64,000 nucleotides of DNA, from assembly GCA_001972305.1 (NCBI GenBank), contig BDDD01002684.1:364625-428624 (forward strand), given 5' to 3'. Below are positions 44,948 through 56,695 of the stretch, one piece after another. This stretch comes from Cephalotus follicularis. Its lineage: Eukaryota > Streptophyta > Magnoliopsida > Oxalidales > Cephalotaceae. Position numbers and translations under genes: made by a program. A model generated the notes under the pieces. That model saw nothing but the letters and a program-made list of their open reading frames with translations. It was not told the origin of the DNA and made no database searches. Within the stretch, counting starts at the first letter, position 1, and each line of letters opens with the position of its first letter.

Positions 44948-47900
44948 ATGTCTGAATCTACTCTATTTTTTGTGACATGTCCAGTGACACGCATAGGGAA
45001 TATGTTAGGCGATCAGAGTTGGATGCGGAGACGGGTTCTAAATCACAAATTGAATCCTGAATTTGTAGAGTGTGTGAACAAGTTTATACAGTTTGCCTTT
45101 GCAAATGAGCAGTTTGTTTATGAGGGCAAAATAAAATGCCCTTGCAACAAATGCAAGCTACTGAAGTTTGGGACTAAGGAAGAAGTTAAGTACCATCTGT
45201 TCAGTAAAGGGTTTACCCTTGAATATACAAGGTGGGACCAACATTGAGAAATGTCTCAGAATCATAGAGTAAATTGAAAGGTCATGTATGAAAGGACTGG
45301 TCCGAGTAATCCTTGGAGGGATTTTGTTACCGACGCAAGAGGTTTTCAGTATGATCTTAATCAAGAGGATACAAGGCCTGAAGATCCTAATCCTGCTGCA
45401 CAGAAATTTTATAGTCTTCTGCGGGAGGCAGATGAGCCATTAATTGGTGGCAGTGAAAAAACGACTAAGTTATCCACCATGATGCGAATATTGAATTTAA
45501 AGTCTAGATTTATGATTCCAGAGGCAGGAACAACAGAGATTTTACAAATAGTGAATAGTGTCTTACCATAGGGTACGATGCTTCCCAAAAATTATTACCA
45601 TTTAAAGCAACATATGAAGGCCTTGGGATTAGGTTATGAAAAAATTGATGCATGTTTGAATGATTGTGTGTTATATTACGGGGAGCACATGTCGTTGCAT
45701 GAATGTCCGACATGTAATCATCCAAGGTATAAATCATCACGTAAAAACCTTTTACCCTACAAGGTTTTGCGTTACATTCCTCTTACACTGAGGTTACAGA
45801 GACAGTTTTACTCAAATAAAACTGCTGAATAAATGCGTGGGCATGCAAGTAGAGTCCATAATGAGATGGAGGAGGAACCTGTGATGGTGCACCCTGCTGA
45901 CGGTGTAGCTTGGAAGCACTTTGATCGTACCTTTCCAGAATTTACTGTGGAAGTTGGGAATGTCAGACAGGGTTTGGCTACATATGGGTTTAGTCCATTT
46001 GGGGTTAGCAGTAAGACCTACTCTTGTTGGCCAGTCTTTTTTTTTCTGTACAATATCCCACCTAGGATGTGTATGACGAAACCTTTCATGTTTTTGACAT
46101 TGATCGTAGAGGGCCCAAAAGGCCCTGGGAAGGATATTGATGTGTATTTACGGCCACTCATTGATGAGTTACAAATGTTATGGGAAAATGGGGTTGAGAC
46201 CTATGATGCATCACGTAAGGAAAACTTTAATATGAAGGCAACATTCTTGTGGACAATTAACGACTTCCCGGCATACGGGATGTTGTCTAGATGGAGCACA
46301 TATGGTGGTTTTGCTTTCCCTTGTTGCATGCAAGGCATTAAGGGTTTTTTGTTGACTAATGATGGAAAACATTCATGGTTTGACTGTCATCGTAAGTTAT
46401 TGCCTCTAGACCATCCATTCAGGGGTGACAAGAAAGGGTTCTTGAAGGGGAGACGTGAAAGAAATGTTGGTGTGGAACGATTGCAGGGTGATCAAATTGC
46501 ATCCCAATTGTCATAGTTTCATCAAGTTCAATTTGGCAAAGGCGTAGATTCGCAGAAGTTGCCTGGATATGGAACTCATCACAACTAGACAAATCTCAAG
46601 TTGTGGCTGAAGTCAGTCAATTTTTTCGGCGTATATGTTCAACCACAATAAGGGAATCAAATATGACTACGCTACAGAATGATATTGTCCAAACAGTTTG
46701 TAAGTTGGAGAAGATATTTCCCCCATCTTTCTTTGATTCTATGGAACATCTTCTCATACACTTACCATATGAAGTAATACTTTGTGGACCTGTACAACAT
46801 GTATGGATGTATCCCATTGAAAGGTACAAATTTATTTACGCTATCATTTTTGAACCAGTGATTTAACTCTAATATATATTCGTAGTACATTGCAAGCTTA
46901 AATATATGAACTTTCTTTTTAATCAATCCTAGAGAATTGCATGACCTAAAGAAAAAGGTGACAAACAAAGCTCGAGTCGAAGGATCAATAGCAGAAGCAT
47001 ACCTCGTTGAGGAACTTACGACATTTGCCGCACATTTCTTTGACCACGACACCCCATCGAAGTTAAATCGAATTGTGGAGAACTTTAATGGGGGTGAAAT
47101 TCTGTGACATGGGAGATTGGAAATATTTTGTCATCCAGGTACTCCACTTGGAGATATGTCAAAAGATTATATGAGTCACGTGGACTACAAAGCTGCTTAC
47201 TTGTACATACTTCTAAATTGCGAAGAAGCTGGAAAATTCGTTACGTAAGTATCTTAGTCCACTATGATAAGTTTTTATTTTGTATCCTCTTAACTGTATA
47301 ATGCCATGTAGTGAATACGAAGAAAGTCTACGGGGTTTGAATCCTTGCATCACAAATGAAGCAATTGAAAGAGAGAAAGAGAAAGACTTTGCAGGGTGGT
47401 TTCAATCACGAGTAAGTATCTAGCCAGTATTGAGTGGACATTATTTTTGTCAACTAGAAATGTTTCAAGCATTTTTATCCTAATATAACCATTAATTCCC
47501 CTTTTTCCTAGGTTAGCGATGATATGACTGTGGATCGACGATTACGACAGCTAGCCTTGGGACCATATACATCGATTTCTAGTTGGTCTGGCTGTGTGTG
47601 TAACGAATTTAAATTTCAGACTAGGTTTGCGTCTGATCACCAAGTAACCCAAAATTGTGGGGTGATGATCAGGGGAAGCATATGGGATGAAAGTTGTACT
47701 AGTGACTACTATGGTTTTTTGGTTGATGTTATTCGACTCGAATTCCACGGTAACAATAGTCGTCTTGTTTTGTTTCGATGTGACTGGATTGACCCTACAG
47801 AAAGAGGTACATGGGTGGATGAGTTTGGTATTATCCGTGTCAATCCCTCACGTAAGCTTAAGACATACGAGCCGTTTGTGTTGGCAAGTCAAGCTGTGCA

Positions 47901-48309
47901 GGTCTTCTATGTCCCTAGCATGACAAAAAAAAAATACAAGAATTGGCTTACGGTGGTCACGACTAAGGCTAGAAGCATTTACAATGTTAAGGAATATGTT
48001 GCAGCTAATGACCCCACCCCTGGACTAGACGAGGTGTTACAAGAAGATGATCTCACGCGTGCACAATTACATGATATTGGTCCTAATGATGATGAAGGTT
48101 CTCTTTGTAGAGATGGGGATGAGGAGATAGTTCCCCTACCTCCAACCAGTGCTTTCCAACTACATTATGTTGAGGCTATTGAAGAAGGAGATGCAGACGA
48201 AGATCTTCTTGATGACAATGACTCAGAGACTGAGGATGAGGAGGGCATGGAATTTAATTCGTCTGATGGATCTGATGATAAGAACATGAGTGATGATGAT
48301 GATCTGTGA
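44948..48309 (+). pseudogene. CACTA transposase (Transposase_21 type), several stops and a gap
   Basis: The N-terminus holds the transposase-associated domain (KIKCPCNKCKLLKFG, 45125-45240). One frame, broken only by in-frame stops at 45245, 45275, 45569 and 45830, carries Transposase_21: SLHECPTCNHPRYK, VMVHPADGVAWKHFDRTFPE, YNIPPRMCMTKPFMFLTLIV and FLWTINDFPAYGMLSRWSTY. After 46516 a segment is missing and the frame changes; DUF4218 follows (CKLEKIFPPSFFDSMEHLLI, PVQHVWMYPIERYKF). Introns with GTAAGT donors near 47247 and 47411 lead to DUF4216 (47524-47960: YYGFLVDVIRLEFHGNN) and an acidic C-terminus ending at 48309. In En/Spm this enzyme cuts the element ends. This copy is inactive. Confidence 0.92.
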
Positions 48310-48492
48310 TTTATTTTGTCATGTTAATATGGAAATTTTGTTTTCGTTATTATAATTGTGAATATTCGTTAGCTGTTAGCGAATGCGTGATTCTAAATTG
48401 GTAAATTACGTAATTCTATTTTGTACATATTTGGTATGACGTTTCTATCACTTGCCATTTTATATTAACAATTACAGATATGTTACTGTGAC
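48310..48492 (+). other. Spacer between the two CACTA genes
   Basis: AT-rich, 183 bases, no feature recognised. The second gene begins at 48493 in the same orientation. Confidence 0.5.
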
Positions 48493-49927
48493 ATGGCTCG
48501 TAGAAGTTGATCTTATCGTTCTACCTCTATGAGTGGACGTGGTAGAGGTATGTCTTCTCATGCTGATGATGGGGACCATGGATTCACAGGCACCACCAGT
48601 GGTACGTATGTTGTTGAATTCAATTCTTTAATACAAAATTAATGACTCAGATTTATAAGTTTACATATATGAATTATGTTCGTATTCTTTGATAATCCAC
48701 GTGCTTTATGATGTTCTATAGGTCCTGAGCCAGATGGTGTTAAAACCCAGGTGGCGGGGTCCTCCACTCATGCATCCAGTTCAGGCAGAGTTACGGGCAG
48801 GGACCATCCCTCCACATCCACTGCCAGTGGTATGTTATTTTCCTTCAATGTAAAAGGAAAACTTGTTAAACTTATGAATATAATGGATATATAAATCTTT
48901 TCAATCACTTCACTTGGTTCACAATATCTTGTAGGTTCTCAGTCCCGTACTAGAGGACCCACTGTAGGTATTGATCTTCCAGCAAAGCCGGAGGATCGGG
49001 TGTATGTATCAATCGTTGGAGAGAGGTAGCTATACATATGGATTTAAAATTATTCTAACGACGATGAATCTCATGTGTATATAATCACCATAATTTTTTG
49101 ATTTGGTTTTGCAGTGACTTTCCAGTCCCTAAAGTTAAATCCAAGATCGGCGCGTTGTTTAGAAGTAGGTTGCTGCAACCCTGGCACAAACACAGTTTTT
49201 GGCCTCAGGAAGAGCGTGATCAGCTGTGGGAGAAGTTATGTGTAAGTCAATTGATTAACATTTCATTTTGTCACGATGTATACATGTATTATTCAATTGT
49301 CTGTCCCGCTTTCATGGTTTGCTAACAACTTTAAATGATTTTGTATTTGTAGGCGTTTTTTTATTTTGATTCGCCAGGCAAAGCTCGAGCAATGTTTGAC
49401 TAGTACTGCAAAATTAATTACAAAAAGTGGATGTGCGATTTGAGGTCCTGGCCCCTGAGTCAACCCGACCACTAGTCATCGCTGGCATCTCCGCCACGTA
49501 ACTAGTACGGTCACAATCACAATCACAATCAGCAAACCACAGTCAACACAAACACAATTATCTCGATGCTCAAAACAGTTTTCCAAGTAAATTTATAAAA
49601 CAAAGATAGTTGAAAACAAACTCATTTTCACGATGTCACAGTTCTCGATTCATGATGTTACAAAACTCAGTTCACAATGTTTACAAAACTCAGTTCACGA
49701 TGTTTGGAAGCCATTTTCACAGTCCTTCGAAAATATATATTTGCTTGAACATACATTTTCGTGTAAAATAATGATTTATAATGATCATGAATGCACTTCC
49801 AAAAGAATGATACAACAGTTCACAATCAGCAATACTCAGTCACAATCACAGTTCATCACAGTACAAGATGCATACACATGCCCACAATGCAAGACAGACA
49901 CAAACAATCAGCTGTCCCTCATTGACG

Positions 49928-50215
49928 ATCGGTTGTTTTCCTTCAACAGTCGGTTGTCCTAAACTGGCAGTCGGCTGCCCACACTCGACAGTCGGCTGTC
50001 ATCCTTGACAGTCGGCCGTTCATACCCAACAGTCGGCTGCTGGCCTATAGCAGTCGGCTACTCAAGCCTCTGCAGGCATTTCTCAGTAACACACATGGAA
50101 AGTCGACTGGCTCCAAACCACAGTCGGCTGGATCCATTGAGTAGTCGGCTGTTCATATCGAACAGTCGACTGGCGCACTCGAGCAGTCCGCTGTCCTCTT
50201 GGACAGTGGGCTGGA
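49928..50215. repeat. CAGTCGGCTG array
   Basis: About 13 units (CAGTCGGCTG, CAGTCGGTTG, CAGTCGACTG, AAGTCGACTG) lie in under 300 bases. Confidence 0.85.
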
Positions 50216-50295
50216 TTCTGTAGACAGTGCAGCAAAACAGCAGCAAAACAAAGCCACAACTCACAACGATCCGTTCTAACACACAACGAATCATA

Positions 50296-50397
50296 GCGTC
50301 GACGTTATCTCTAAGCGTCGACATTTATCGCGAATCAGGACTCATTCTCCGCATAACAATCTATAGCGTCGACGCTTCTTTCCTAAGCATCGACGGT
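50296..50397. repeat. GCGTCGACG array
   Basis: Two inverted pairs, AGCGTCGACGTT...AGCGTCGACATT and AGCGTCGACGCT...AGCATCGACGGT, similar to 54318-54613. Confidence 0.8.
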
Positions 50398-50970
50398 TGA
50401 GCGAACCAAAACATGGTTCCTTCAACACGTCTCAAAACCGATCGAGTTCAAGGCATACAACACATGAAATCCAATCTACAATCATTGTAAAACACGATAT
50501 GCATAGCGGGTTAACTATTCATAGCAACCCTAACACAGTCACACAATTCACAATCCACAGCCCACAACCATTCCAAGACACGATGTGCACGCATTTCATT
50601 AATGAACATTTATTATAATTGAACTCAAACCACATTTATAAAATCCCCTAACTGTTACAGCAGTAACAACCGTACAGTCGAGCTGCACGTTCATTTGCCG
50701 AACCTTTTCGATAACCGTTGAACCGAAGCCGGTTCTCGCCAATTGATCAATTCCTCAATGCCAAATCCAATGGCCACTCACACACTGCACATACAACACA
50801 TTTCTGTTATGTTCGACACACAAAACATTTCCATCGCCGAAACGCCGGCCGGATTCCGACCGACACAACCAGGCGGTGAAACACCCACCAACGGGTTCCA
50901 CATTGGACGGTCTACTAAAAACCGGTCAAGACTCGCCGGGAATCGCCGCCGAACACCGCGCCACGGCCGG

Positions 50971-51150
50971 CAGTGAGTCGTGACTCACTGAGTCAACTCG
51001 CCTAACCTCCACAGGTCCGATCACCACCCAAAAACGTCACACATTCACCAGTTATACGCACCCATGCCCGTGACTCGCCGAGACTCGGGGCCAAAAGCGC
51101 TATCTCAGGCAGCCGTGAGTCGACTCGCTGAGTTGACTCGGTCCACTGAT
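50971..51150. repeat. GAGTCGACTC array
   Basis: GTGAGTCGTGACTCACTGAG at 50973 and GTGAGTCGACTCGCTGAGTT at 51118 are paired palindromes flanking a segment conserved in three other LTRs. Confidence 0.8.
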
Positions 51151-53639
51151 TCCGGCCAATTTCGGTCGAATCACGCCTCACCGGTCGTCGAAATGGGTAG
51201 AGCGGGCCTTCTACACCATAACCCACACCATCCGCGACGCTAACGGCGTCGGGAAACGCGGGGAGGAGGCGCGACAGTGGCGGTGAAGAAGAAGAAAAAG
51301 AAGAGAAAAGAGAAGAAGGGGGAGGAGCTTACCGGTGGTAGGCGTGCCTGGGTGGTCCGCCGTCCTCTCCCGGTCACGTGGCTGGCTCCGGCGTCGTCTC
51401 TGTGGCCTCTCTCCCTCTCTCTCCCACAGTCTCTCCCAGTCTCTCTTTCTCTCTCCCTGGCACGGGCGCCTGGTGCGCCCGCTCTCTTTCTCTTGCACGG
51501 GCGCGTGATGCGCCCGTGTCCCTCTCCCCTCCTTTATTCATTTTTTTGCTTCCCCCTTAGTATTTTCTGGTAAAATACTAAGGTCGGGGTCCCGAGTTTT
51601 CCGTAAATCGCGACATAAATTATCCAAACGACCACCAAAATAATCACAATAAAAATGCGAACATTTGGGCTTTATTGTCGCGCATTAAAAATAGGTTTTA
51701 TTAGCCATCTTAGCTAACACGATTACGACTTAAATGCGTAATACCTTTTTATTACTCCGGGTTCTATCGATTTATTACGATCGTACATGCACCAATTTCA
51801 TAATAATTATTTATGGAATTCAAGGCGTTACAGGCCTGCTGGCAGTTCCCCCCAAGAATCGTTCCCCCACCAGTTTAGGAGCAACTGATGGATATATGGT
51901 TGGATCCCCGTTGACAGGTTACCTCTTCAAGGCATAAGAACAATAGGTCTAGTGCAAGTCATCTTCCCTACACTGGAGGAAATCGCAGTATGAGCCAATG
52001 GCTCAAGGAGGCGGTACATAACCGAGAACTTAATATTTATTAACCATTTATTTCTTACTTGTTATCCATTAACTTTTATTGTTTTCTTATTTTTGTATTT
52101 AGGAGAAAAATAATGAAGACTTGGCAGATCTTTTTAATAAATTTCACACTCCCAAAGGTGCTACTGAGCCTCGTGAAGAAGTTGCTACTTGCTTTGTAAG
52201 TTATACTTACAGTGAATTTAGTATCAAGTGAATATGATTTTATTTGTGATGCAAATCTTGAGGGATAACATACATAATGTTTTTTATTGTTTCTTTGCAG
52301 AATACGTACAAAAAGCTGAAGGCGGATGCTGCAATGAGAGGAGGAGGAGAAGGGGGGCGGGGGCATCATCACAACCACCTGCGAAGGTGGTTGACTTGGA
52401 CATGTGGTTGGAGACAGTGGGAAAGCCGAAGAAGGGGTTAATTCGTGGCCTTGAAAATTTTATGAATGCTAAAAAGGAAAAGAAGAAGTATCAATCGAGC
52501 TCATCATCATGTAATGATCACGTGTAGAAGGCGGAGCTTCAGTTCATGGTGGTCCTGATGATACTCCTAGTGTGCCTGATGCGAGCGTGGAGGAGGTGGT
52601 TCAACGACATATTGGAGGACTGCATGAGGAACTTATGGCAGCCATGAGCGCGCAGATTGCAACTATTCAGGACATGTTTGGAACGCATATGAGAGGGTCA
52701 TATCCTGGAGCGTCGCACAATACCCCAAATGCAACTACACACTTTGATCCTGGTGTTTGTCACACCACGTTCCCATAACAACAATAAAAGTGGTGGCAAT
52801 CAACATATAAATCCAGCTTATGCAATTTACCATAAATTTAAAACTTTCCATATCCATTAACAACTTGCGGAAGCATTTAAATATAAGCCGAATTATAACG
52901 TAACATGCATCCCATACTACATGCTACAACAATAAACATCATCAAAGTTAACTGCCCTCAAACGGAGCGTGAACAATATTCATCAATACATCAATTCATT
53001 TATTACAATGATCCATTATCGTTTCTCAAAAGTAAAAACAACATAAACTCCACTTTGCTCCACGAAGCTCAACGGTAACAATCCGCTGCATCAACCTGAA
53101 ATCAATCTGAAACTGTAGGGGGGTTAGCCTTTGTCCTCACTCGGCTAAGTATAAATACAGTTCGGTTTCAATGATAATGCATGTCATGTATGAATGCACA
53201 GTGATGCAGTACGATATATATAACAGTATATACATATATGTGTCTATATATGCATATTCACAGTAAAGGTGCAACCCGTAGGGCTACATCAACACAATCA
53301 CGGTCATGTCCTCAGCGGACCAATCACAATCATGTCCTCAAAGGACCAGACAATCCATCAGTTATGCCTCAATGGGCCAACAATCCAGTAAAACATGTCA
53401 CAACGGACAAACAACCAACACGGTCAAACAATCATGTCACCACGGACAACATTCTATGCGGGGATGCTTCCACTCTGTGTTTAGCACCCGGTCACTTCCA
53501 CTCTGTGTTTAGCAACCTGGTTACTTCCGCTCTGCGTTTAGTAACTACCACAACACTCAATCAGTCACATCGGACAAACAATACATCAATCATGTCACAT
53601 CGGACAAACAATACAATTCAAGTTGCTTACATAACAGTG

Positions 53640-53990
53640 CTTAGCAACCGGTTACTTACACAACAGTGCTTAGTAACCAAAAGGGAGTCCCTGGCTACTT
53701 ACTCAATAGAGCTTAGTAACCATTGTATGGGAAACCCAAGCTACTTACTCAACAGAGCTTAGTGGCTTCCGTATCTGGAATCTCCGGCTACTTACTCAAC
53801 AGAGCTTAGCAGCGGAGTTCCTGGCTACTTACTCAACAGAGCTTAGCAACCATTGTATGGGAAACCCTAGCTACTTACTCAATAGTGCTTAGTAGCTACA
53901 GTTTATGGAATCTCTGGCTACTTAATCAATAGAGCTTAGTAGTGGAGTTCCTGACTACTTACTCAACAGAGCTTAGCAGCCAATCACAAT
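53640..53990. repeat. Minisatellite with hairpin-forming units
   Basis: About seven units of 45-60 bases share the core GGCTACTTACTCAACAGAGC followed by TTAGTAGC or TTAGCAGC. GGCTACT and AGTAGCC can pair, so each unit could form a small hairpin. Confidence 0.8.
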
Positions 53991-54317
53991 CAATCAATCC
54001 ATTACAAGTAACTATTAACAATATAATACTTGTAAACAATACATTTCCGAATGTACATCGGTCCTTTTAAAACATTTCACAGTCTTGGCTACTTACCCAA
54101 CAGGGCTTGGTAGTCATCACAAGTTTCTCAATCCATTAAAACCACTTTCGCAATCCTTTTGGAAAACATACATTTCCATATAAAAATGATTTAATAAACC
54201 ATTTATACACTTCTAAAATGAAGAACATTTTAGAAAACAGGTGATAGCTCAATCAAAAATTCAATTCACAACTGTATGAAATGCGAACGTATGCTCAATA
54301 ATGCAAACGGGCTCTAT

Positions 54318-54613
54318 TAGTGTCAACATGCACCATATAGGCGTTAATGTTCAACCCAGTCACTTAAGCGTCACTGCTTAACTCTTAGTGTCAACGCTTT
54401 CAACCAGAACTCTACGCGTCAACATCTCATCCATTTGGCGTCGATGCTCTGAGGTAGGAACCTCAGGCGTCAACGGTGCACATATCCATTCTCACATACA
54501 ACGAATCATGGCATCGACGTTTTCTCTAAGCGTTGATGTTTCTCGCGAATCAAGACTCATTCTCCGTATAACAATCCATAGCGTCGACGCTTCTTTCCTA
54601 AGCGTCGACGATT
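54318..54613. repeat. GCGTYRACG array
   Basis: About nine units, decayed at the left (GCGTTAATG, GCGTCAACA) and well preserved at 54583-54613 (GCGTCGACGCT, GCGTCGACGAT). Confidence 0.75.
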
Positions 54614-55190
54614 ATGCGAATCAAAACACGATTCCTTCAACACGTCTCGAAACCAAAAGAGTTCAAAGCATACAACACATGTCATTCAATTCGCAATCAT
54701 CGCAAAACACAGTATGCAGACAGGTTAACTATTCATAGCAACCCTAACACAGTCACACAATCCATAATCCACAGTCCACAATCCGCAAACCATGCATTTC
54801 ATCAATGGCATTATAATATTATTGAACTCAAACTTGCATGTATAGCTTCCCCTACCTTTGATTCGAAGTTAGGAATCGCAGTATCACCAGCACAGTCAAG
54901 CCGCAGGTTCAATTGCCGAACCTTTCCCAGAAACCGTTGAACCGAACCCGGTTCTCGCCAATTGATCAACTCCTCAATGCCAAATCCAATTGCCACTCAC
55001 ACACTTCACATACAACACATTTCCGTTACGTTCGACACACAAAACATTTCCGTCGTCGAAACGCCGACGGATTCCGACCGACACAACCAGGCGGTGAAAC
55101 ACCCATCAACGGATTCCATATTGAACGGTCTAGTCAAAACCGGTCAAGACTCACCGGGAATTGGCATCGAACGTCGTGCCATGGCCGGCA

Positions 55191-55362
55191 GCAAGTCGTG
55201 ACTCACTAAGTCAACTCGTCGGACCTCCACAGGTCCAATCACCACTCAAAAATGCCACACATTCACCAGTCCTACGCGTCACTGCCTGTGACTTGCCAAG
55301 ACTCAGCGCCAAATGCGCCGTCTCAGGCGACAGTGAATCGACTCGCTGAGTCGACTCAGTCA
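55191..55362. repeat. GAGTCGACTC array
   Basis: AAGTCGTGACTCACTAAGTC near 55193 and AATCGACTCGCTGAGTCGAC near 55335. This is the same arrangement as 50971-51150. Confidence 0.75.
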
Positions 55363-56316
55363 AGCCGTTCTGATCGATTCTGGCCAAATAACGCCTCACC
55401 GGTGGTCGAAATGGGTAGAGCGGACCTTCTACACCATAACCCACGCCATCCGCGACGCTAACGGCGCCGAGAAACGCCGGGAGGAGGCGCAAACAGTAAC
55501 GGCAGAGTGGAAGAAAAATAAGAAAAAGAGAAGGAGGGGGAAGAGATTACCGGTCGGTGGCGTGCCTGGGTTGAACGCCGCGCTCTCCCGGTCCGGTAGC
55601 TGGCTCCGGCGTGCTCTCTCTCCCTCTGCTCCGATCTCTCTCCCAATGTCTCTATCTCTCTCTATCTCTGGCGCGGGCGCCTGGTGCGCCCGCTGTGTCT
55701 TTCTTTTGCACGGGCGCGTGATGCGCCCGTGTCCTTTCCCTTCCCTTTATATCTTTTGCTATTTTCTGGCAAAATACTAAGGTCCGGGTCCCGATTTTTC
55801 TGCGAATCGCGACATAAATTATCCGAACAGCCACAAAAATAATCGCAATAAACATGCGAACATTTGGGCTTTATTGTCACGCATAAAAAAATAGATTTTA
55901 TTAGCCGTCTTAGCTAACACGATTACGACTTAAATGCGTAATGCCTTTTTTTTACTCCGGGCTCTATCGATTTTGTTACGGTCGTGCACGCACCAATTTC
56001 ATAATAATTATTTATGAAATTCGGGGCGTTACAGTGTTGGTCCTCACTCGGCTTCTTTTCCTGTTGTTTCGTCATCGCAGCAGACTTCATACGGTCCTCA
56101 GTTTGGTCCTCCACATCGGATTACTCACCCAGCAGCTCCTCCAGCGCAATTTGGTCAGCCTACCCCTTCTCGACAGTGTGCTTATCATGACCCGCCTTCT
56201 CCATACCCAGATGTTCATATGTATCAGTCACAACATGATGATGATGATGATGATAATGAGAATGATGATGATTAGGATCGAGATGATGCGCGCTATTGTG
56301 CTGATGATTAGATGTG

Positions 56317-56695
56317 AACATTCGTCAAAGTTTTTTTGCTGTTAAATTGCAGGGGAAATTGAATAAGATACTGTTTTCATGCTGTCCTTTTCTTGTGACA
56401 GCAATTATGAATTTTGATATTGGAATTTCATATTTGTTCTTATTGTTTGGTGGCCTTTTTGCTATGTTTTCTTCTGCTTCTTGCAGGTTATGATAACTTC
56501 TGAGGTGACATCAACAATAGTAAACAGAAATATTATGGCAGAGTTAGTGAGGCTACACAAAGAATCTGACCTGGGAAGGAGACTGCCTGCCTATAATGGC
56601 AGGAAGAGTCTGTACACAGCGGGTGAGCTTCCCTTTGCTTGGAAGGAGTTCACCGTTAAGCTCCACAATGAAGAGAATGGAGTCAATGGTCCCAA
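56317..56695 (+). pseudogene. ARGONAUTE (AGO10-like) gene fragment, two partial exons
   Basis: 56487-56695 is one exon of the N-terminal ARGONAUTE domain, after acceptor TTCTTGCAG and before donor GTAAGT at 56696. It reads EVTSTIVNRNIMAELVRLHK, ESDLGRR and LPAYNGRKSLYTAGELPFAW, ending in EENGVNGPK. The segment AELVRL-KESDLGRR with TAGELPF and NGPK is characteristic of the AGO10/PINHEAD clade by my knowledge of the family. One conserved Asp (PAYDGRKS) is Asn, and bases at the exon start are lost. 56317-56367 resembles the end of the preceding exon (FFA, then LQGKLNK) with small deletions and no donor. Further AGO exons are not found. Because an intron lies between the pieces, it derives from genomic DNA. 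It begins within about 45 bases of the CACTA second-gene stop, suggesting gene capture. Confidence 0.82.

Larger units (their letters stand above)
49450..51832 (-). repeat. Truncated gypsy LTR inside the CACTA second gene
   Basis: The right edge is AAGGCGTTACA at 51832. The left edge is lost or decayed: no TGTCACACC start is seen, and flanks GGCCC and GGCCT match only imperfectly. It carries all three motif classes in order: CAGYCGRCTG (49928-50215), GCGTCGACG (50296-50397) and GAGTCGACTC (50971-51150). The right half is highly similar to 54620-56033. ORFs such as 51211-51573 come from GC-rich LTR blocks. Confidence 0.75.
53096..54855 (-). other. Putative LTR intron
   Basis: The donor is CAAAG|GTAGGGG at 54855. 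The branch point CTAAC is followed about 30 bases on by TTTCAG|GTTGATG at 53096. Length is 1760 bases. The minisatellite 53640-53990 and the GCGTCGACG array 54318-54613 lie inside it. Confidence 0.4.
52758..56033 (-). repeat. Solo gypsy LTR with perfect target duplication (3.28 kb)
   Basis: The edges are TGTCACACCACG and GGGGCGTTACA, flanked by GTGTT on both sides (52753-52757 and 56034-56038). It sits inside an exon of the CACTA second gene. It contains a hairpin-forming minisatellite (53640-53990), GCGTCGACG units (54318-54613), GAGTCGACTC units (55191-55362) and a putative LTR intron (54855 to 53096). Confidence 0.92.
25953..56275 (+). mobile_element. CACTA (En/Spm) transposon with nested insertions
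   Basis: The 5' end is CACTACTAGAAAAAGG at 25953. The transposase gene (44948-48309) and second gene (48493-56275) are on the same strand. Removing the nested gypsy (28086-33760), copia (35414-44418) and LTR insertions (49450-51832, 52758-56033) leaves about 11 kb of CACTA sequence, a usual size. The 3' terminal repeat (CCTTTTTCTAGTAGTG form) is not found in the window, so the true right end is unknown and may lie beyond 56275. The element landed in the decayed gypsy pol at 25952. Confidence 0.75.
48493..56275 (+). pseudogene. CACTA second gene (Transposase_24, TNPA-like), split by two LTRs
   Basis: Short exons with canonical borders: 48493-48601 (MARRS, TGA where CGA is likely, then STSMSGRGRGMSSHADDG), 48721-48831, 48935-49026, 49115-49240 (SKIGALFRSRLLQPWHKHSF) and 49353-49450 (TAG in MFD*YCKINYKKWMCDLRS). 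The LTR 49450-51832 cuts in here. After it NNRSSASHLPYTGGNRSMSQ (51949-52009), EKNNEDLADLFNKFHTPKGA (52102-52197) and LETVGKPKKGLIRGLENFMN lead to a helical segment (EEVVQRHIGGLHEELMAAMS). Solo LTR 52758-56033 splits the codon run at GV|GP, and the tail (Gln/Pro-rich, then DDDDDDNENDDD) ends at TAG 56273. It belongs to the plant Ptta/En/Spm family that binds subterminal repeats. Confidence 0.85.

Noticed and set aside
56487..56695. Intact ARGONAUTE gene
   Set aside because: Only one exon and part of another are recognisable; no PAZ or PIWI coding sequence occurs downstream in the window.
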